A stretch of 64,000 nucleotides of DNA from Ramlibacter pallidus (GTDB taxonomy: Bacteria > Pseudomonadota > Gammaproteobacteria > Burkholderiales > Burkholderiaceae_C): contig NZ_JADDIV010000002.1 in assembly GCF_015070875.1 (NCBI RefSeq), positions 124,001-188,000 on the forward strand, in the 5' to 3' direction. The notes under the pieces were generated by a model. The model was not told where the DNA came from and ran no database searches. It worked only from the letters and a program-made list of their open reading frames with translations. Made by a program: the position numbers and the translations under genes. Of the stretch, positions 7,416 through 18,515 are shown piece after piece; position 1 is the first letter of the stretch, and the number at the start of each line of letters is the position of its first letter.

Positions 7416-8999
7416 ATGAGCGAACCCGCGGTCCTCGTCGCGCCGCTCGCCGCGCCGCCCCCCTTCACCGGCACCGAACGCCGGGCCGCCGCTTCCCCGC
7501 GGCGGAACACGTCGGGCAGTGCCGTCGCGCAGTGGAAGCGCCAGCTGGCCTGGTTCGCGACGACCGTCACCGGCCTGGTGGTGGTCGTCGCGGTCCTGTC
7601 GGGCCTGGCGATGTGGCACGTCATCCGCGAAGTCGCGCTGGCCGAGGCGACCAACGAGCTGCGCACCCGCGCCGCCGCCGATGCACGCATCGCGGTCGTC
7701 GACGTCGAACGCCATCTTGCGCAGGCGATGGTGGAGGACGACGCGGCCCGCGTGCGCGCCGCGGCCGTCGCCTCGATCGCCGCGGCATCGCGCCTGGAAG
7801 ACGCCGTCACGGCCCTGCGCACCGCGCTGCCGGACGACGGCGGCGTCGTGGAGATGAGCCGCCTGGTCGACGGCGTCAAGGCGCCGCGCGTCAACGTCAT
7901 CGTGCTCGCCCGCAAGGGCCAGCGGCAGGAGGCGGTGTCGGCGCAGCAGGCGATCGCCGAACCGCTCAGGCGCATCGACGCCGTGTCGGCCCGCATCCTG
8001 GAGGAGCAGGTGGCGCAGCGCGCCCGCGCCTCCACCGAGCGCAGCGCCTTGTTCACGCGGATCCTCTACGCCCTGGCCGGCGCCGCGGCGGCGAGCACCG
8101 CGCTGGGCCTGGCGTTCTACCGCCGGCTGATGCGCCGCTTCAGCCCCGTGGAACAGCTGCTGGACGAGGTGGCCCACAGCGCCCGCGAACTCGACACGGG
8201 CGGACGCCAGCTGGACACGCTCAACGCCGACGTCCAGCAGGCGAACCACCGCCTGCGCGTGCTGCTGGAGCGCTTCCAGGGCTCCTCCCAGGCCATGACG
8301 CAGGAAGCCGAGCGCTGCCTGCGCGACGTGGAGCAGATCAGCGACACGTGCAAGTCCTCCGCCGGCATGTCGCGGCTGCACGCGGACGAAGCGTCTTCCG
8401 TGGCGGGCCAGATCCACGCGATGACCGCGCGCCTGCACCAGTTGCTGGAGGCGACGCAGTCCCTGAGCCGCAGCCGCAGCGAGATCACGCGCTTCGCCGA
8501 CCAGATCGACGGCATCGCCTCCACCACCCGGCTGCTGTCGCTGAACGCAGCGGTGGAGGCCGCGCGCGCGGGCACGGCCGGCCGGGGCTTCTCCGTGATC
8601 GCCAATTCGGTGCGGCGGCTGTCCGAGGACACGCAGGAAGCCGCGCTGCAGATCCGGCGCGCCAGCGAAGACATCACGCGCCAGCTGGGCGCGACCACCC
8701 GGGCGGTGCAGGAGACCAGCGCGCTCATGGACCAGGGCGCCGGCCGCATCGCCGCGCTGGACAGCTCCGCGCGCTCCAACCAGGCGCTGCTCGACGGGAT
8801 GCACAACGAGGTGCAGGGCTTCCGCGGCAGCTTCCAGCGCCAGGTCGACCGGGTGCAGGCGATGGACGCCGAATCGGGCGCGCTCGCCGGTGCGCTGGAG
8901 GACGGCCTGCGCCATGCGCGCCTGCTCGACGAGACCGCCGCTTCGCTGACCCACACCTCCACCGCGCTGCTGCAGCGCCTGTCCAACCTCCAGAACTGA
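7416..8999 (+). CDS. MCP-like membrane sensor with diverged signalling tip
   Basis: Two membrane segments (about residues 44-69 and 218-234) flank a periplasmic helical domain of about 145 residues. A cytoplasmic coiled coil of nearly 300 residues follows. Its hairpin tip reads [20 protein letters not shown], where canonical receptors have a Glu in place of that Thr. After it comes SVIANSVRRLS instead of the usual AVVAxEVRxLA. No obvious HAMP domain is seen. This looks like a chemoreceptor relative whose CheA/CheW contact surface has drifted. It sits between the diheme gene and the cupredoxin gene, so it may sense the redox state or substrate of that system. Confidence 0.8.
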   Translation: MSEPAVLVAPLAAPPPFTGTERRAAASPRRNTSGSAVAQWKRQLAWFATTVTGLVVVVAVLSGLAMWHVIREVALAEATNELRTRAAADARIAVVDVERHLAQAMVEDDAARVRAAAVASIAAASRLEDAVTALRTALPDDGGVVEMSRLVDGVKAPRVNVIVLARKGQRQEAVSAQQAIAEPLRRIDAVSARILEEQVAQRARASTERSALFTRILYALAGAAAASTALGLAFYRRLMRRFSPVEQLLDEVAHSARELDTGGRQLDTLNADVQQANHRLRVLLERFQGSSQAMTQEAERCLRDVEQISDTCKSSAGMSRLHADEASSVAGQIHAMTARLHQLLEATQSLSRSRSEITRFADQIDGIASTTRLLSLNAAVEAARAGTAGRGFSVIANSVRRLSEDTQEAALQIRRASEDITRQLGATTRAVQETSALMDQGAGRIAALDSSARSNQALLDGMHNEVQGFRGSFQRQVDRVQAMDAESGALAGALEDGLRHARLLDETAASLTHTSTALLQRLSNLQN

Positions 9000-9022
9000 A
9001 CGGTACTTCCCGGGAGAACACC

Positions 9023-9349
9023 ATGCAGAACATCCGTCCCACCCTCGCCAGCGTGCTCCTGCTCGCCGCCGCCGCCGCGTACGCGCAGGCGGGGGAACAT
9101 GTCGTCAGCCAGAAAGGCAAGGCCTTCTCGACGCAGAAGATGGCCGTGAAGGTCGGCGACAGCGTCAAGTTCGTCAACGATGACCCGTTCGCGCACAACG
9201 TCTTCTCGCTCTCGGACACCAAGAGCTTCGACCTCGGCTCCTACGGCCAGGGCCTCGCCAAGTCCGTGGTCATGGACAAGCCCGGCCTGGTGGACGTCGA
9301 ATGCGCGGTGCACCCGGACATGAAGATGGTGATCGAGGTCCGCAAGTGA
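9023..9349 (+). CDS. Amicyanin-like type 1 copper protein (cupredoxin)
   Basis: A 108-residue secreted blue-copper protein, predicted to carry single electrons in the periplasm. A signal peptide ends near AYAQA (residues 19-23). Copper ligands are visible: His58 in AHNVF, and a ligand loop with Cys94, His97 and Met100. The C-x2-H-x2-M spacing is that of amicyanin. A GGGAG ribosome site precedes the ATG. The gene lies 23 bases after the MCP-like gene, and its stop overlaps the start of the next cytochrome gene. Amicyanin normally serves methylamine dehydrogenase, but no mau dehydrogenase subunit is in this window. Confidence 0.85.
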   Translation: MQNIRPTLASVLLLAAAAAYAQAGEHVVSQKGKAFSTQKMAVKVGDSVKFVNDDPFAHNVFSLSDTKSFDLGSYGQGLAKSVVMDKPGLVDVECAVHPDMKMVIEVRK

Positions 9350-9756
9350 ACCTGCGCCTGCTGGCGGCCCTGGCGTTCTCGTGCCTGGGCGCCTCCGCGC
9401 AGGCGCAGCTGAGCGGCGCGTATGCGCAGGTGGTCTCGGCCACGGCCAAGCCCCTGCTGGCACGCGATGGCCCCGACGCCGCGGTCTTCCGCGGCAGCCT
9501 GGTGTTCTTCAACTACTGCGTCACCTGCCACGGCCCGAATGCCGACGGCGCCGGCCGCGCGGCCCGGCTGTACGACCCGAAGCCGGCCAACCTGCGGGCG
9601 AGCGAGAAGAACGCGCAGTACCTGCAGCAGATCATCCGCCGCGGCGGCAAGGCCATGGCGCGTTCCGAGTACATGCCACCGTGGGGCGAGGAACTCACCG
9701 ACGAGCAGATCGCCGACGTGACCACCTACCTGGTCTCGCTGCGCGAACAGCGCTGA
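9346..9756 (+). CDS. Monoheme cytochrome c
   Basis: A 136-residue periplasmic c-type cytochrome. An N-terminal signal peptide (cleavage near AQAQ) is followed by one CVTCH heme site at residues 58-62. A likely axial methionine lies in YMPPWGEELTDEQIADV, the normal class I ending. The GTG start overlaps the cupredoxin stop (GTGA), indicating translational coupling. It is the last gene of the four-gene redox operon and likely accepts electrons from, or gives them to, the cupredoxin or diheme protein. Confidence 0.88.
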   Translation: MNLRLLAALAFSCLGASAQAQLSGAYAQVVSATAKPLLARDGPDAAVFRGSLVFFNYCVTCHGPNADGAGRAARLYDPKPANLRASEKNAQYLQQIIRRGGKAMARSEYMPPWGEELTDEQIADVTTYLVSLREQR

Positions 9757-9784
9757 CGAAGAAGGGCCCAGGGGCCCCTCCCGG

Positions 9785-10285
9785 TCAGTTGTTGAAGTGG
9801 ATTTCCTTGTGCTCGCCCATCTTGGGCCGGTTGCCGGTGACGGCGGCCGTGCCCATCTTCAGCAGCTGCAGCAGCTTGTTTTCCTTGACGTTCCAGAATT
9901 CCGCTTCCTCGATGCGGACGCCGACCAGTTCCAGGTTCGGGTCTTCCGGGCCGTCGAACCAGGCCTTGGCGATCGGGTTGAACAGGTCCTTCTTCTTCTG
10001 CAGGTCCTCGATCACGCTCGCGGTGCCCGTGATCGACACCCAGGTGTCGTCCTTGACGTTGGCGAAGGAGAGGTTGACGTTGCCGTCCTGCCGCAGCCGC
10101 TGGCCCACTTCGGTGGTGCGGCTGACGAAGAACCAGACCATGTCGCCTTCGTCCAGCGCCTTGTTCTGCATGGTCAGCGGATGCGAGTGGAGCGAGCCGT
10201 CGGCATGCCGGTGCGACAGCATGCAGAAGCGGGTGTCCTTGATCAGGTCCCAGAGGACCTCGTGGTTGTGCTTGGTTTCGTTCAT
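9785..10285 (-). CDS. Pyridoxamine 5'-phosphate oxidase-fold (general stress protein 26-like) protein
   Basis: A 166-residue flavin-binding split-barrel protein. It has the family order: an N-terminal helix (NHEVLWDLIKDTRFCMLSHR), HSHPLTMQNKALDEGDMVWFFV, then VNLSFANVKDDTWVSITGTASV. The C-terminal EAEFWNVKENKLLQLLKM ending is typical of the stress-protein branch. The ATG at 10285 has GGAG upstream; the longer frame to 10480 is arginine-rich and unlikely. It is convergent with the cytochrome gene. The family binds FMN or F420, and substrate and role are uncertain. Confidence 0.88.
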   Translation of the reverse strand: MNETKHNHEVLWDLIKDTRFCMLSHRHADGSLHSHPLTMQNKALDEGDMVWFFVSRTTEVGQRLRQDGNVNLSFANVKDDTWVSITGTASVIEDLQKKKDLFNPIAKAWFDGPEDPNLELVGVRIEEAEFWNVKENKLLQLLKMGTAAVTGNRPKMGEHKEIHFNN

Positions 10286-10478
10286 CGGGGCTCCTTTGTC
10301 ACATGACATGTTGCGGCGCCCACGGCCGCGCCACCGTCGGGGGCGGCGTGGTCCGCGTGTACGCCCGCGACTACACGATGGCGCCCCGACGGATCGCCTG
10401 CAGGGCCGCCGCCGAGGGGACGACCCGGTTTGGCGCGCCGCGACCGCGGCCGCATACTGCGCGCTTCCAGGAGCACGC

Positions 10479-11300
10479 ATGACAGAACCCCAGGTGACGT
10501 CGGCCTACGCATCGCCGACCGGACGCGTGCAGGCGTGGACCGAGGCGTCCACCCTGCACATCCGCTTCGACCACCCGGCGCGGCACAACGCGCTGTCGGT
10601 CGACATGTGGCAGGCGATCCCGCCGCTGCTGGCGCAGGCCGAGCGCGACGATGCGATCCGCCTCGTCGTCTTCTCCGGCGCCGGCGAGACGGCTTTCGCC
10701 TCCGGTGCCGACATCTCGCAGTTCGAGGACATGCGCGCCGCCCGAGAGGCCGTGGCGCACTACGAGACGATCGCCGAGGACGCCCTGGCAGCCATCTACC
10801 GCTGCGCCAAGCCGACGCTCGCCTGCATCCGCGGCTACTGCATCGGCGGCGGCTTGAACGTCGCGATCAGCTGCGACATCCGCATTGCCGCCGACGATGC
10901 CGCGTTCGCCATCCCGGCGGCGCGGCTCGGCCTGGGCTATCGCCTGTCGGCCCTGAAGAACCTGGTGCACCTGGTCGGCGTGGGCGTGGCCAAGGACCTG
11001 TTCTTCACCGGCCGCCGCATCGGCGCGCAGGAGGCGAAGGAAGTGGGGCTGGTTTCGCGGGCGTGCCCCGCCGCCGACCTGCCGGCGCTGCTGGGCGAGT
11101 ACACGCTCGCGATGTCCGAGAATGCACCGCTCACGGTCCACGCGGGCAAGCGCATCCTGCAGGAACTCCTGAAGGACGATGCCGGCCTGGACCGCACGTT
11201 GTGCCAGCAGCTCATCCGCCAATGCTTCGACAGCGAAGACTACGCCGAGGGCCGCCGCGCCTTCATGGAAAAACGCAAGCCGGTGTTCCGGGGGAAATGA
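10479..11300 (+). CDS. Crotonase-fold (enoyl-CoA hydratase/isomerase family) protein
   Basis: A 273-residue member of the crotonase superfamily. The oxyanion-hole segments are FASGADISQFEDM and CIGGGLNVAISCDIRIAADDAAF. The two glutamates of true enoyl-CoA hydratases are absent: the GGG segment continues LNVA rather than CELA, and the second site reads FAIPAARLGLGY. It may therefore be an isomerase, decarboxylase or other crotonase-fold enzyme. The ATG at 10479 follows CAGGAG. The stop is one base from the next gene, so it is co-transcribed with the MDR and HAD genes. Confidence 0.85.
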   Translation: MTEPQVTSAYASPTGRVQAWTEASTLHIRFDHPARHNALSVDMWQAIPPLLAQAERDDAIRLVVFSGAGETAFASGADISQFEDMRAAREAVAHYETIAEDALAAIYRCAKPTLACIRGYCIGGGLNVAISCDIRIAADDAAFAIPAARLGLGYRLSALKNLVHLVGVGVAKDLFFTGRRIGAQEAKEVGLVSRACPAADLPALLGEYTLAMSENAPLTVHAGKRILQELLKDDAGLDRTLCQQLIRQCFDSEDYAEGRRAFMEKRKPVFRGK

Positions 11301-11301
11301 G

Positions 11302-12270
11302 ATGCACGCCTGGTGGATGAACGTGACGGAGAGCGAGGCGAAGCTCGAACTGCGCGATGTGCCGGTGCCGCGGCCGGGTCCCGGCCAGCTGCTGGTGCGG
11401 GTGCGCGCCGCCGGCCTGAACCGGGGCGAATTCATCATCGGCGGCCTGGTGAAGCCGGGCACCTCCAAGGCGCTCGGCATCGAGGCGGCCGGCGAAGTGG
11501 TGGAAGCGGGCGCCGGCTGCCGGCGCTTCCAGCCCGGCGCACGGGTGATGGGCAGGTTCCCCGGCGGCCTGGCGGAGTTCGTGCTGGCCAACGAAGCGGA
11601 AGCCCTGCCCGTGCCCGAAGGCCTGACCTGGGAGGAAGCCGGCGCGCTGCCGACGACGTACATGGTGGCGCAGGACATGCTGACGCTGCAGGGCGGCTTG
11701 GCCGCCGGCGGCTGGCTGCTGGTGACGGGGGTGAGCTCCGGCGTCGGCGTCGCCGCGCTGCAGGTCGCCCAGGCGATCGGCGCCCGGGTGATCGGCACCT
11801 CCGGTTCGCCTGGGAAGCTGGCGAAGCTGCAGGCGCTGGGCCTCGATGTCGCGGTGTGCACCCGCGCCCCCGACTTCCATTCGAAGGTGATGGACGCCAC
11901 CGGTGGCGTCGGCGTGAACCTGGTCGTCAACAATGTCGGCGGCAGCATGTTCGCGGAATGCGTGCGCTGCCTGGCCTTCCAGGGCCGGCTGGCGACCGTC
12001 GGCTACGTCGACGGCGTGCTGAAGGCCGAGATCGACCTGCAGGCGCTGCATGCCAAGCGCCTGGTGCTGTTCGGCGTGTCGAACAAGATGACGACGCCGG
12101 CTCACAAGGCCGAGGCGACCGCGCAGTTCGAGCGCGAGCTGCTGCCGCTGGTGGCCACGGGCAAGCTGCGGCCCCTCGTCGACCGCGTGTTCCCGCTGGC
12201 GGAGCTGCCGGCGGCCCGCGGGTACATGGAAGCGGATGCCCACGTAGGGAAGATCGTCGTCACGGCCTGA
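11302..12270 (+). CDS. Zinc-free medium-chain dehydrogenase (quinone oxidoreductase-like)
   Basis: A 322-residue NADPH-dependent MDR protein. The GroES-like half carries LLVRVRAAGLNRGEFIIGG, and the Rossmann half has the nucleotide motif VTGVSSGVGVAALQVAQAIGARVIG. The cysteine sets of zinc alcohol dehydrogenases are missing, placing it with quinone oxidoreductases and enoyl reductases. It starts one base after the crotonase stop and is followed by a HAD gene after 12 bases. The cluster suggests breakdown of an acyl-CoA or enone compound, but no specific substrate is visible. Confidence 0.85.
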   Translation: MHAWWMNVTESEAKLELRDVPVPRPGPGQLLVRVRAAGLNRGEFIIGGLVKPGTSKALGIEAAGEVVEAGAGCRRFQPGARVMGRFPGGLAEFVLANEAEALPVPEGLTWEEAGALPTTYMVAQDMLTLQGGLAAGGWLLVTGVSSGVGVAALQVAQAIGARVIGTSGSPGKLAKLQALGLDVAVCTRAPDFHSKVMDATGGVGVNLVVNNVGGSMFAECVRCLAFQGRLATVGYVDGVLKAEIDLQALHAKRLVLFGVSNKMTTPAHKAEATAQFERELLPLVATGKLRPLVDRVFPLAELPAARGYMEADAHVGKIVVTA

Positions 12271-12282
12271 GGCGGGACCGGC

Positions 12283-12904
12283 ATGCCCCCACCGCCCGTT
12301 CCCGCCCGCGCCGTCCTGTTCGACCTGGGCGGCGTCGTCCTCGACATCGATTTCGGGCGCGCGCTGGCCGCCTGGCAGCGGCACTCGCGGCTGGCGCCGG
12401 ATGCGCTGCGCGAGCGCTTCGGCTTCGACGAACCGTACGAGCGGCACGAGACCGGCGCCCTGCCCGCCGAAGGCTACTTCGCGCACCTGCGCGAGCTGCT
12501 GGAGCTGGATTGCGACGCGGCCGCCGTGCAGGCCGGCTTCAACGCCATCCTCGTCGGGGAGATCGCCGAAACCGCGGGGCTGCTCGAGCGGGTGCGCGTG
12601 CCCTGCTACGCCATCAGCAACACGAACGCCGTGCACCTCGCGGAGATGGAACGCATCGTGCCGCAACTGCTGCGCCGCTTCACGCGCGTCTTCGCCTCGC
12701 ACGAGATCGGCCACCGCAAGCCGCACCCGGAATCCTTCCGGCATGTCCTGCACGAGATCGGGTTGCCGCCGCCGGAGGTGCTGCTGTTCGACGACCTGCG
12801 GGCGAACGTCGACGGCGCGCGCGCCGGCGGCCTGCAGGCCGTGCTGGTGACCACGCCGGCGGACGTGCGGGCGGCACTGGAGGAGCGCGGGCTGCTGGGC
12901 GCGG

Positions 12905-12918
<14 letters not shown>
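12283..12918 (+). CDS. HAD-superfamily phosphatase, YihX-like
   Basis: A 211-residue haloacid-dehalogenase hydrolase. The nucleophile motif reads FDLGGVVLDIDF, very like YihX (alpha-glucose-1-phosphatase), which has FDLGNVIVDIDF. Further shared blocks are SNTNAVHL, the lysine block GHRKPHPESF and the acidic loop FDDLRANVDGA. The cap region is small. It is the third gene of the crotonase-MDR-HAD run, and its 3' end overlaps the end of the opposite-strand histidine kinase gene by 14 bases. A sugar-phosphate substrate is an inference from YihX. Confidence 0.85.
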
Positions 12919-15682
<2,764 letters not shown>

Positions 15683-15690
15683 GCGCAACT

Positions 15691-16599
15691 CTACCGCGCG
15701 AGCGTCGAGGCGCCAAACAGGCTCTGGATGAAGTCCACGGCCAGTTCCGCCGTGCGGTTGCGAACGTCCAGCGCCGGATTGATCTCCACCACGTCGAGCG
15801 ACCGGAGCCGGCCGGTGTCCGCCACCATTTCCATGCAAAGCTGCATCTCGCGGTAGGTGGGCCCGCCGCGCACCCCGGTGCCCACGCCGGGCGCGTCCAG
15901 CGGGTCCAGGCAATCCAGGTCGAAGCTCACGTGGATGTGCGTGTCCTCGTCGACGTCCTGCAGCACCTCGGTCATGGTGTTGCGCATGCCGTGCTCGTCG
16001 ATGTGTCGCATGTCGAAGACCTGCAGGCCGAGCGCGCGGATCGCCTGCTTCTCGTCGGCGTCGACGCTGCGGATGCCGATGAAGTCGATCTCGCCCGGCT
16101 GCAGCGCGGCGCGTTCACCGCTCCAGCCCACCAGGTCCGGCGGACCGTGCCCGAGCAGGCAGGCGACCGGCATGCCGTGGAGGTTGCCGCTGGGGCTGAT
16201 GGCTTCCGTGTTCACGTCGGTGTGCGCGTCGAGCCAGACCACGCGCAGGTTCCTGCGGTGCTGGCGGCAGTGGCGCGCCACGGCGCTGATCGAGCCGATC
16301 GCGAGGCAATGGTCGCCGCCCATGAGCAGCGGCACGTGCTCCATCGCGAGGGCGGTGGAGACCGCCTCGAACACCGAGCGGTTCCACGCGACGACTTCGG
16401 GCAGGTGCCGCATGCCGTTCACCGGCGCGCGCCAGGGGTTCGGCGGCCCCGCGAGGTTGCCGCGATCGATGACATCGAAGCGGTGCGCGCGCAGCGCCTC
16501 GCCGATGCCGGCGACGCGCAAGGCGTCCGGCCCCATCCCGGCGCCGCGCACGCTGGCCCCGACGTCCGTCGGGGCACCGATGAGGCTCACTGTCGTCAT
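15691..16599 (-). CDS. rocF: Arginase
   Basis: Hydrolyses L-arginine to ornithine and urea using two Mn ions. Ureohydrolase metal ligands are visible: His97 (GGDHC), Asp124, His126 and Asp128 (DAHTD), Asp227 and Asp229 (SFDLDCLDP). The 302-residue length and SPSGNLHGMP substrate loop (residues about 135-143) fit arginase rather than agmatinase. The ATG at 16599 has GGAG 11 bases upstream. The hybrid kinase follows 8 bases downstream on the same strand, and a zinc dehydrogenase is divergent. Confidence 0.93.
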   Translation of the reverse strand: MTTVSLIGAPTDVGASVRGAGMGPDALRVAGIGEALRAHRFDVIDRGNLAGPPNPWRAPVNGMRHLPEVVAWNRSVFEAVSTALAMEHVPLLMGGDHCLAIGSISAVARHCRQHRRNLRVVWLDAHTDVNTEAISPSGNLHGMPVACLLGHGPPDLVGWSGERAALQPGEIDFIGIRSVDADEKQAIRALGLQVFDMRHIDEHGMRNTMTEVLQDVDEDTHIHVSFDLDCLDPLDAPGVGTGVRGGPTYREMQLCMEMVADTGRLRSLDVVEINPALDVRNRTAELAVDFIQSLFGASTLAR

Positions 16600-16746
16600 G
16601 CGCGCGTCGTTTCTCCTGCCGGGCTGCTGCGTGCATTCTGTCGCAAGCGCCGTCCCACAGGGAGGATTGCTACAGGATGCATCGCCGACACCCAAGGCTG
16701 GGTTCGAATCCAGAGAATGGTCCTTCACAGAAACAGGGAGTCACGA

Positions 16747-17895
16747 ATGCTGGCGATGGACTACCGCGGGCCGTACCGCGTGCGCGCTGCCGAGAAGGCG
16801 GAGCCGAAGATCGAACACCCCAACGATGCCATCGTGCGCGTGACGCGCTCGTGCATCTGCGGTTCCGACTTGCACCTCTACCATGGCCTGGTGCCGGACA
16901 CGCGCGTCGGCATGACCTTCGGCCACGAGTTCTGCGGCATCGTCGAGGAGGTCGGCCCCTCGGTGCAGAACCTGAAGAAGGGCGACAAGGTCCTGGTGCC
17001 GTTCAACATCTTCTGCGGCACCTGCTACTTCTGCAAGAAGGAGCTGTTCTCCAACTGCCACAACACCAACCCGTCGGCCACGGCCGTCGGCGGCATCTTC
17101 GGCTATTCGCACACCACCGGCGGCTACGACGGCGGGCAGGCCGAGCTGGTCCGCGTGCCGATGGCCGACGTCGGGCCGACGGTGCTGCCGCCGGACATGG
17201 ACGAGGACGATGCCGTGCTGCTGACCGACGCTTTCCCGACCGGCTACCAGGCCGCCGAGATGGGCGGCATCCGCGAAGGCGACACCGTGGTGGTGTTCGG
17301 CGCCGGGCCGGTCGGCATCTTCGCCGCCAAGTCGGCCTGGCTGATGGGAGCCGGCCGCGTGATCGTGGTGGACCATGTGGAGTACCGGCTGGAGTTCGTG
17401 CGCAACTTCGCCCAGTGCGAGATCGTCAACTTCAAGGAAGTCGACGACATGGCCATCCACATCAAGAAGATGACGGACTGGCTGGGTGCGGACGTGTGCA
17501 TCGACGCCGTCGGCGCCGAGGCCACCGGCAACGCGCTGCAGCATCTGACAGGCGTCAAGCTGAAACTCCAGGCCGGAGCGGCGACCGTCCTGCACTGGTG
17601 CATCAACTCCGTGCGCAAGGGCGGCACGGTGTCCATCGTCGGCGTGTACGGCCCGACCTTCAACATGGTCCCGATCGGAAACGTCGTGAACAAGGGGCTG
17701 ACGCTGCGCGCGAACCAGGCCAGCGTCAAGCGCCACCTGCCGCGCCTGATCGAGCACATCCAGGCCGGCCGCATCAAGCCGAGCGAGGTGATCACGCACC
17801 GGTTCCCGCTGGAGGCCGTGGCGGACGCGTACCACATCTTCTCCAGCAAGCTGGACAACTGCATCAAGCCCGTGCTGCTGCCGGCCATGCACTGA
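16747..17895 (+). CDS. Zinc-dependent alcohol/formaldehyde-type dehydrogenase
   Basis: A 382-residue medium-chain dehydrogenase. Catalytic zinc ligands lie in CICGSDLHLYHG and GHEFCG. The structural zinc lobe has four cysteines in CGTCYFCKKELFSNC. The nucleotide site reads VVVFGAGPVGIFAA. An inserted segment (DAVGAEATGNALQHLTGVKLK) resembles glutathione-independent formaldehyde dehydrogenase relatives. The ATG follows a GGGAG site. A small membrane protein gene follows 11 bases later. The substrate is not certain and could be a longer alcohol. Confidence 0.88.
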   Translation: MLAMDYRGPYRVRAAEKAEPKIEHPNDAIVRVTRSCICGSDLHLYHGLVPDTRVGMTFGHEFCGIVEEVGPSVQNLKKGDKVLVPFNIFCGTCYFCKKELFSNCHNTNPSATAVGGIFGYSHTTGGYDGGQAELVRVPMADVGPTVLPPDMDEDDAVLLTDAFPTGYQAAEMGGIREGDTVVVFGAGPVGIFAAKSAWLMGAGRVIVVDHVEYRLEFVRNFAQCEIVNFKEVDDMAIHIKKMTDWLGADVCIDAVGAEATGNALQHLTGVKLKLQAGAATVLHWCINSVRKGGTVSIVGVYGPTFNMVPIGNVVNKGLTLRANQASVKRHLPRLIEHIQAGRIKPSEVITHRFPLEAVADAYHIFSSKLDNCIKPVLLPAMH

Positions 17896-17906
17896 TCGGA
17901 GCCGCG

Positions 17907-18443
17907 ATGAGCAACCACCCCGAAGACACCGCCGTCTACGTCGAGAACACCGACCCCGAGGCGCGCCAGAAGCAGCCGCCGTCCAACATCCACGGCTGGG
18001 GCGCGGACCTCGATCCGCGGGCGCGGCCCGCGGTGCCGATGGAGCGCACGCCCCCGCGCTTCATCGAGCCCCATTACGAGCAGCCCGAGCAGCAACCCGT
18101 GACCGTCAAGGTGTTCCATTCGACCGAGCGCCCCGGCCTCACGCCCGTGTTCGGCACGAGCTCGCCGCCCTCCGGCGTCTCGGGCCTGATCCGCGCCGGC
18201 GCCTTCCGGTTCAGCGAGAACGACATCCGGCGCTGGCTGATGCTGCTGTTCGCCGACCGCGTGAACGTCGTGGAGGGCATCCTCCAGGACCTGTCGCACG
18301 GCCACGTCCCGGACATCTTCCGCGAGATGGGCGGCCCCGCGGAATGGAAATACAACCGCGCGGGCTTTTATCGCAAGGCGGCGATCGCGGGCGCGGTCGT
18401 GGCCATCCTGCTCTACGCCAACAGCCGGCGCCGCCGGCACTGA
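17907..18443 (+). CDS. Uncharacterised protein with C-terminal membrane anchor
   Basis: A 178-residue protein with a polar, Pro/Glu-rich N-terminal half (YEQPEQQPVTVKVFHS), a middle region with FRFSENDIRRWLMLLFADR, and one hydrophobic segment near the C-terminus (AAIAGAVVAILLYA). A basic RRRRH tail would stay in the cytoplasm. It starts 11 bases after the zinc dehydrogenase and is probably co-transcribed. I do not recognise the family. Confidence 0.7.
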   Translation: MSNHPEDTAVYVENTDPEARQKQPPSNIHGWGADLDPRARPAVPMERTPPRFIEPHYEQPEQQPVTVKVFHSTERPGLTPVFGTSSPPSGVSGLIRAGAFRFSENDIRRWLMLLFADRVNVVEGILQDLSHGHVPDIFREMGGPAEWKYNRAGFYRKAAIAGAVVAILLYANSRRRRH

Positions 18444-18515
18444 CTCCACCCGCGGCGTCCAGCACTGGACACCGGCCACCGAGCTGAGGCGCCGGCGAAG
18501 GTCGCCGCCTGAAGC

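Noticed and set aside
9766-9785. GGGCCC-rich repeat between the cytochrome and PPOX genes as an intrinsic terminator
   Set aside because: The sequence is self-complementary but leaves no sensible loop and has no T-run.
18457-18470. GTCCAG/CTGGAC inverted repeat between two convergent genes
   Set aside because: The 2-base centre and lack of a T-run make a terminator call weak, and nothing links it to a regulator.
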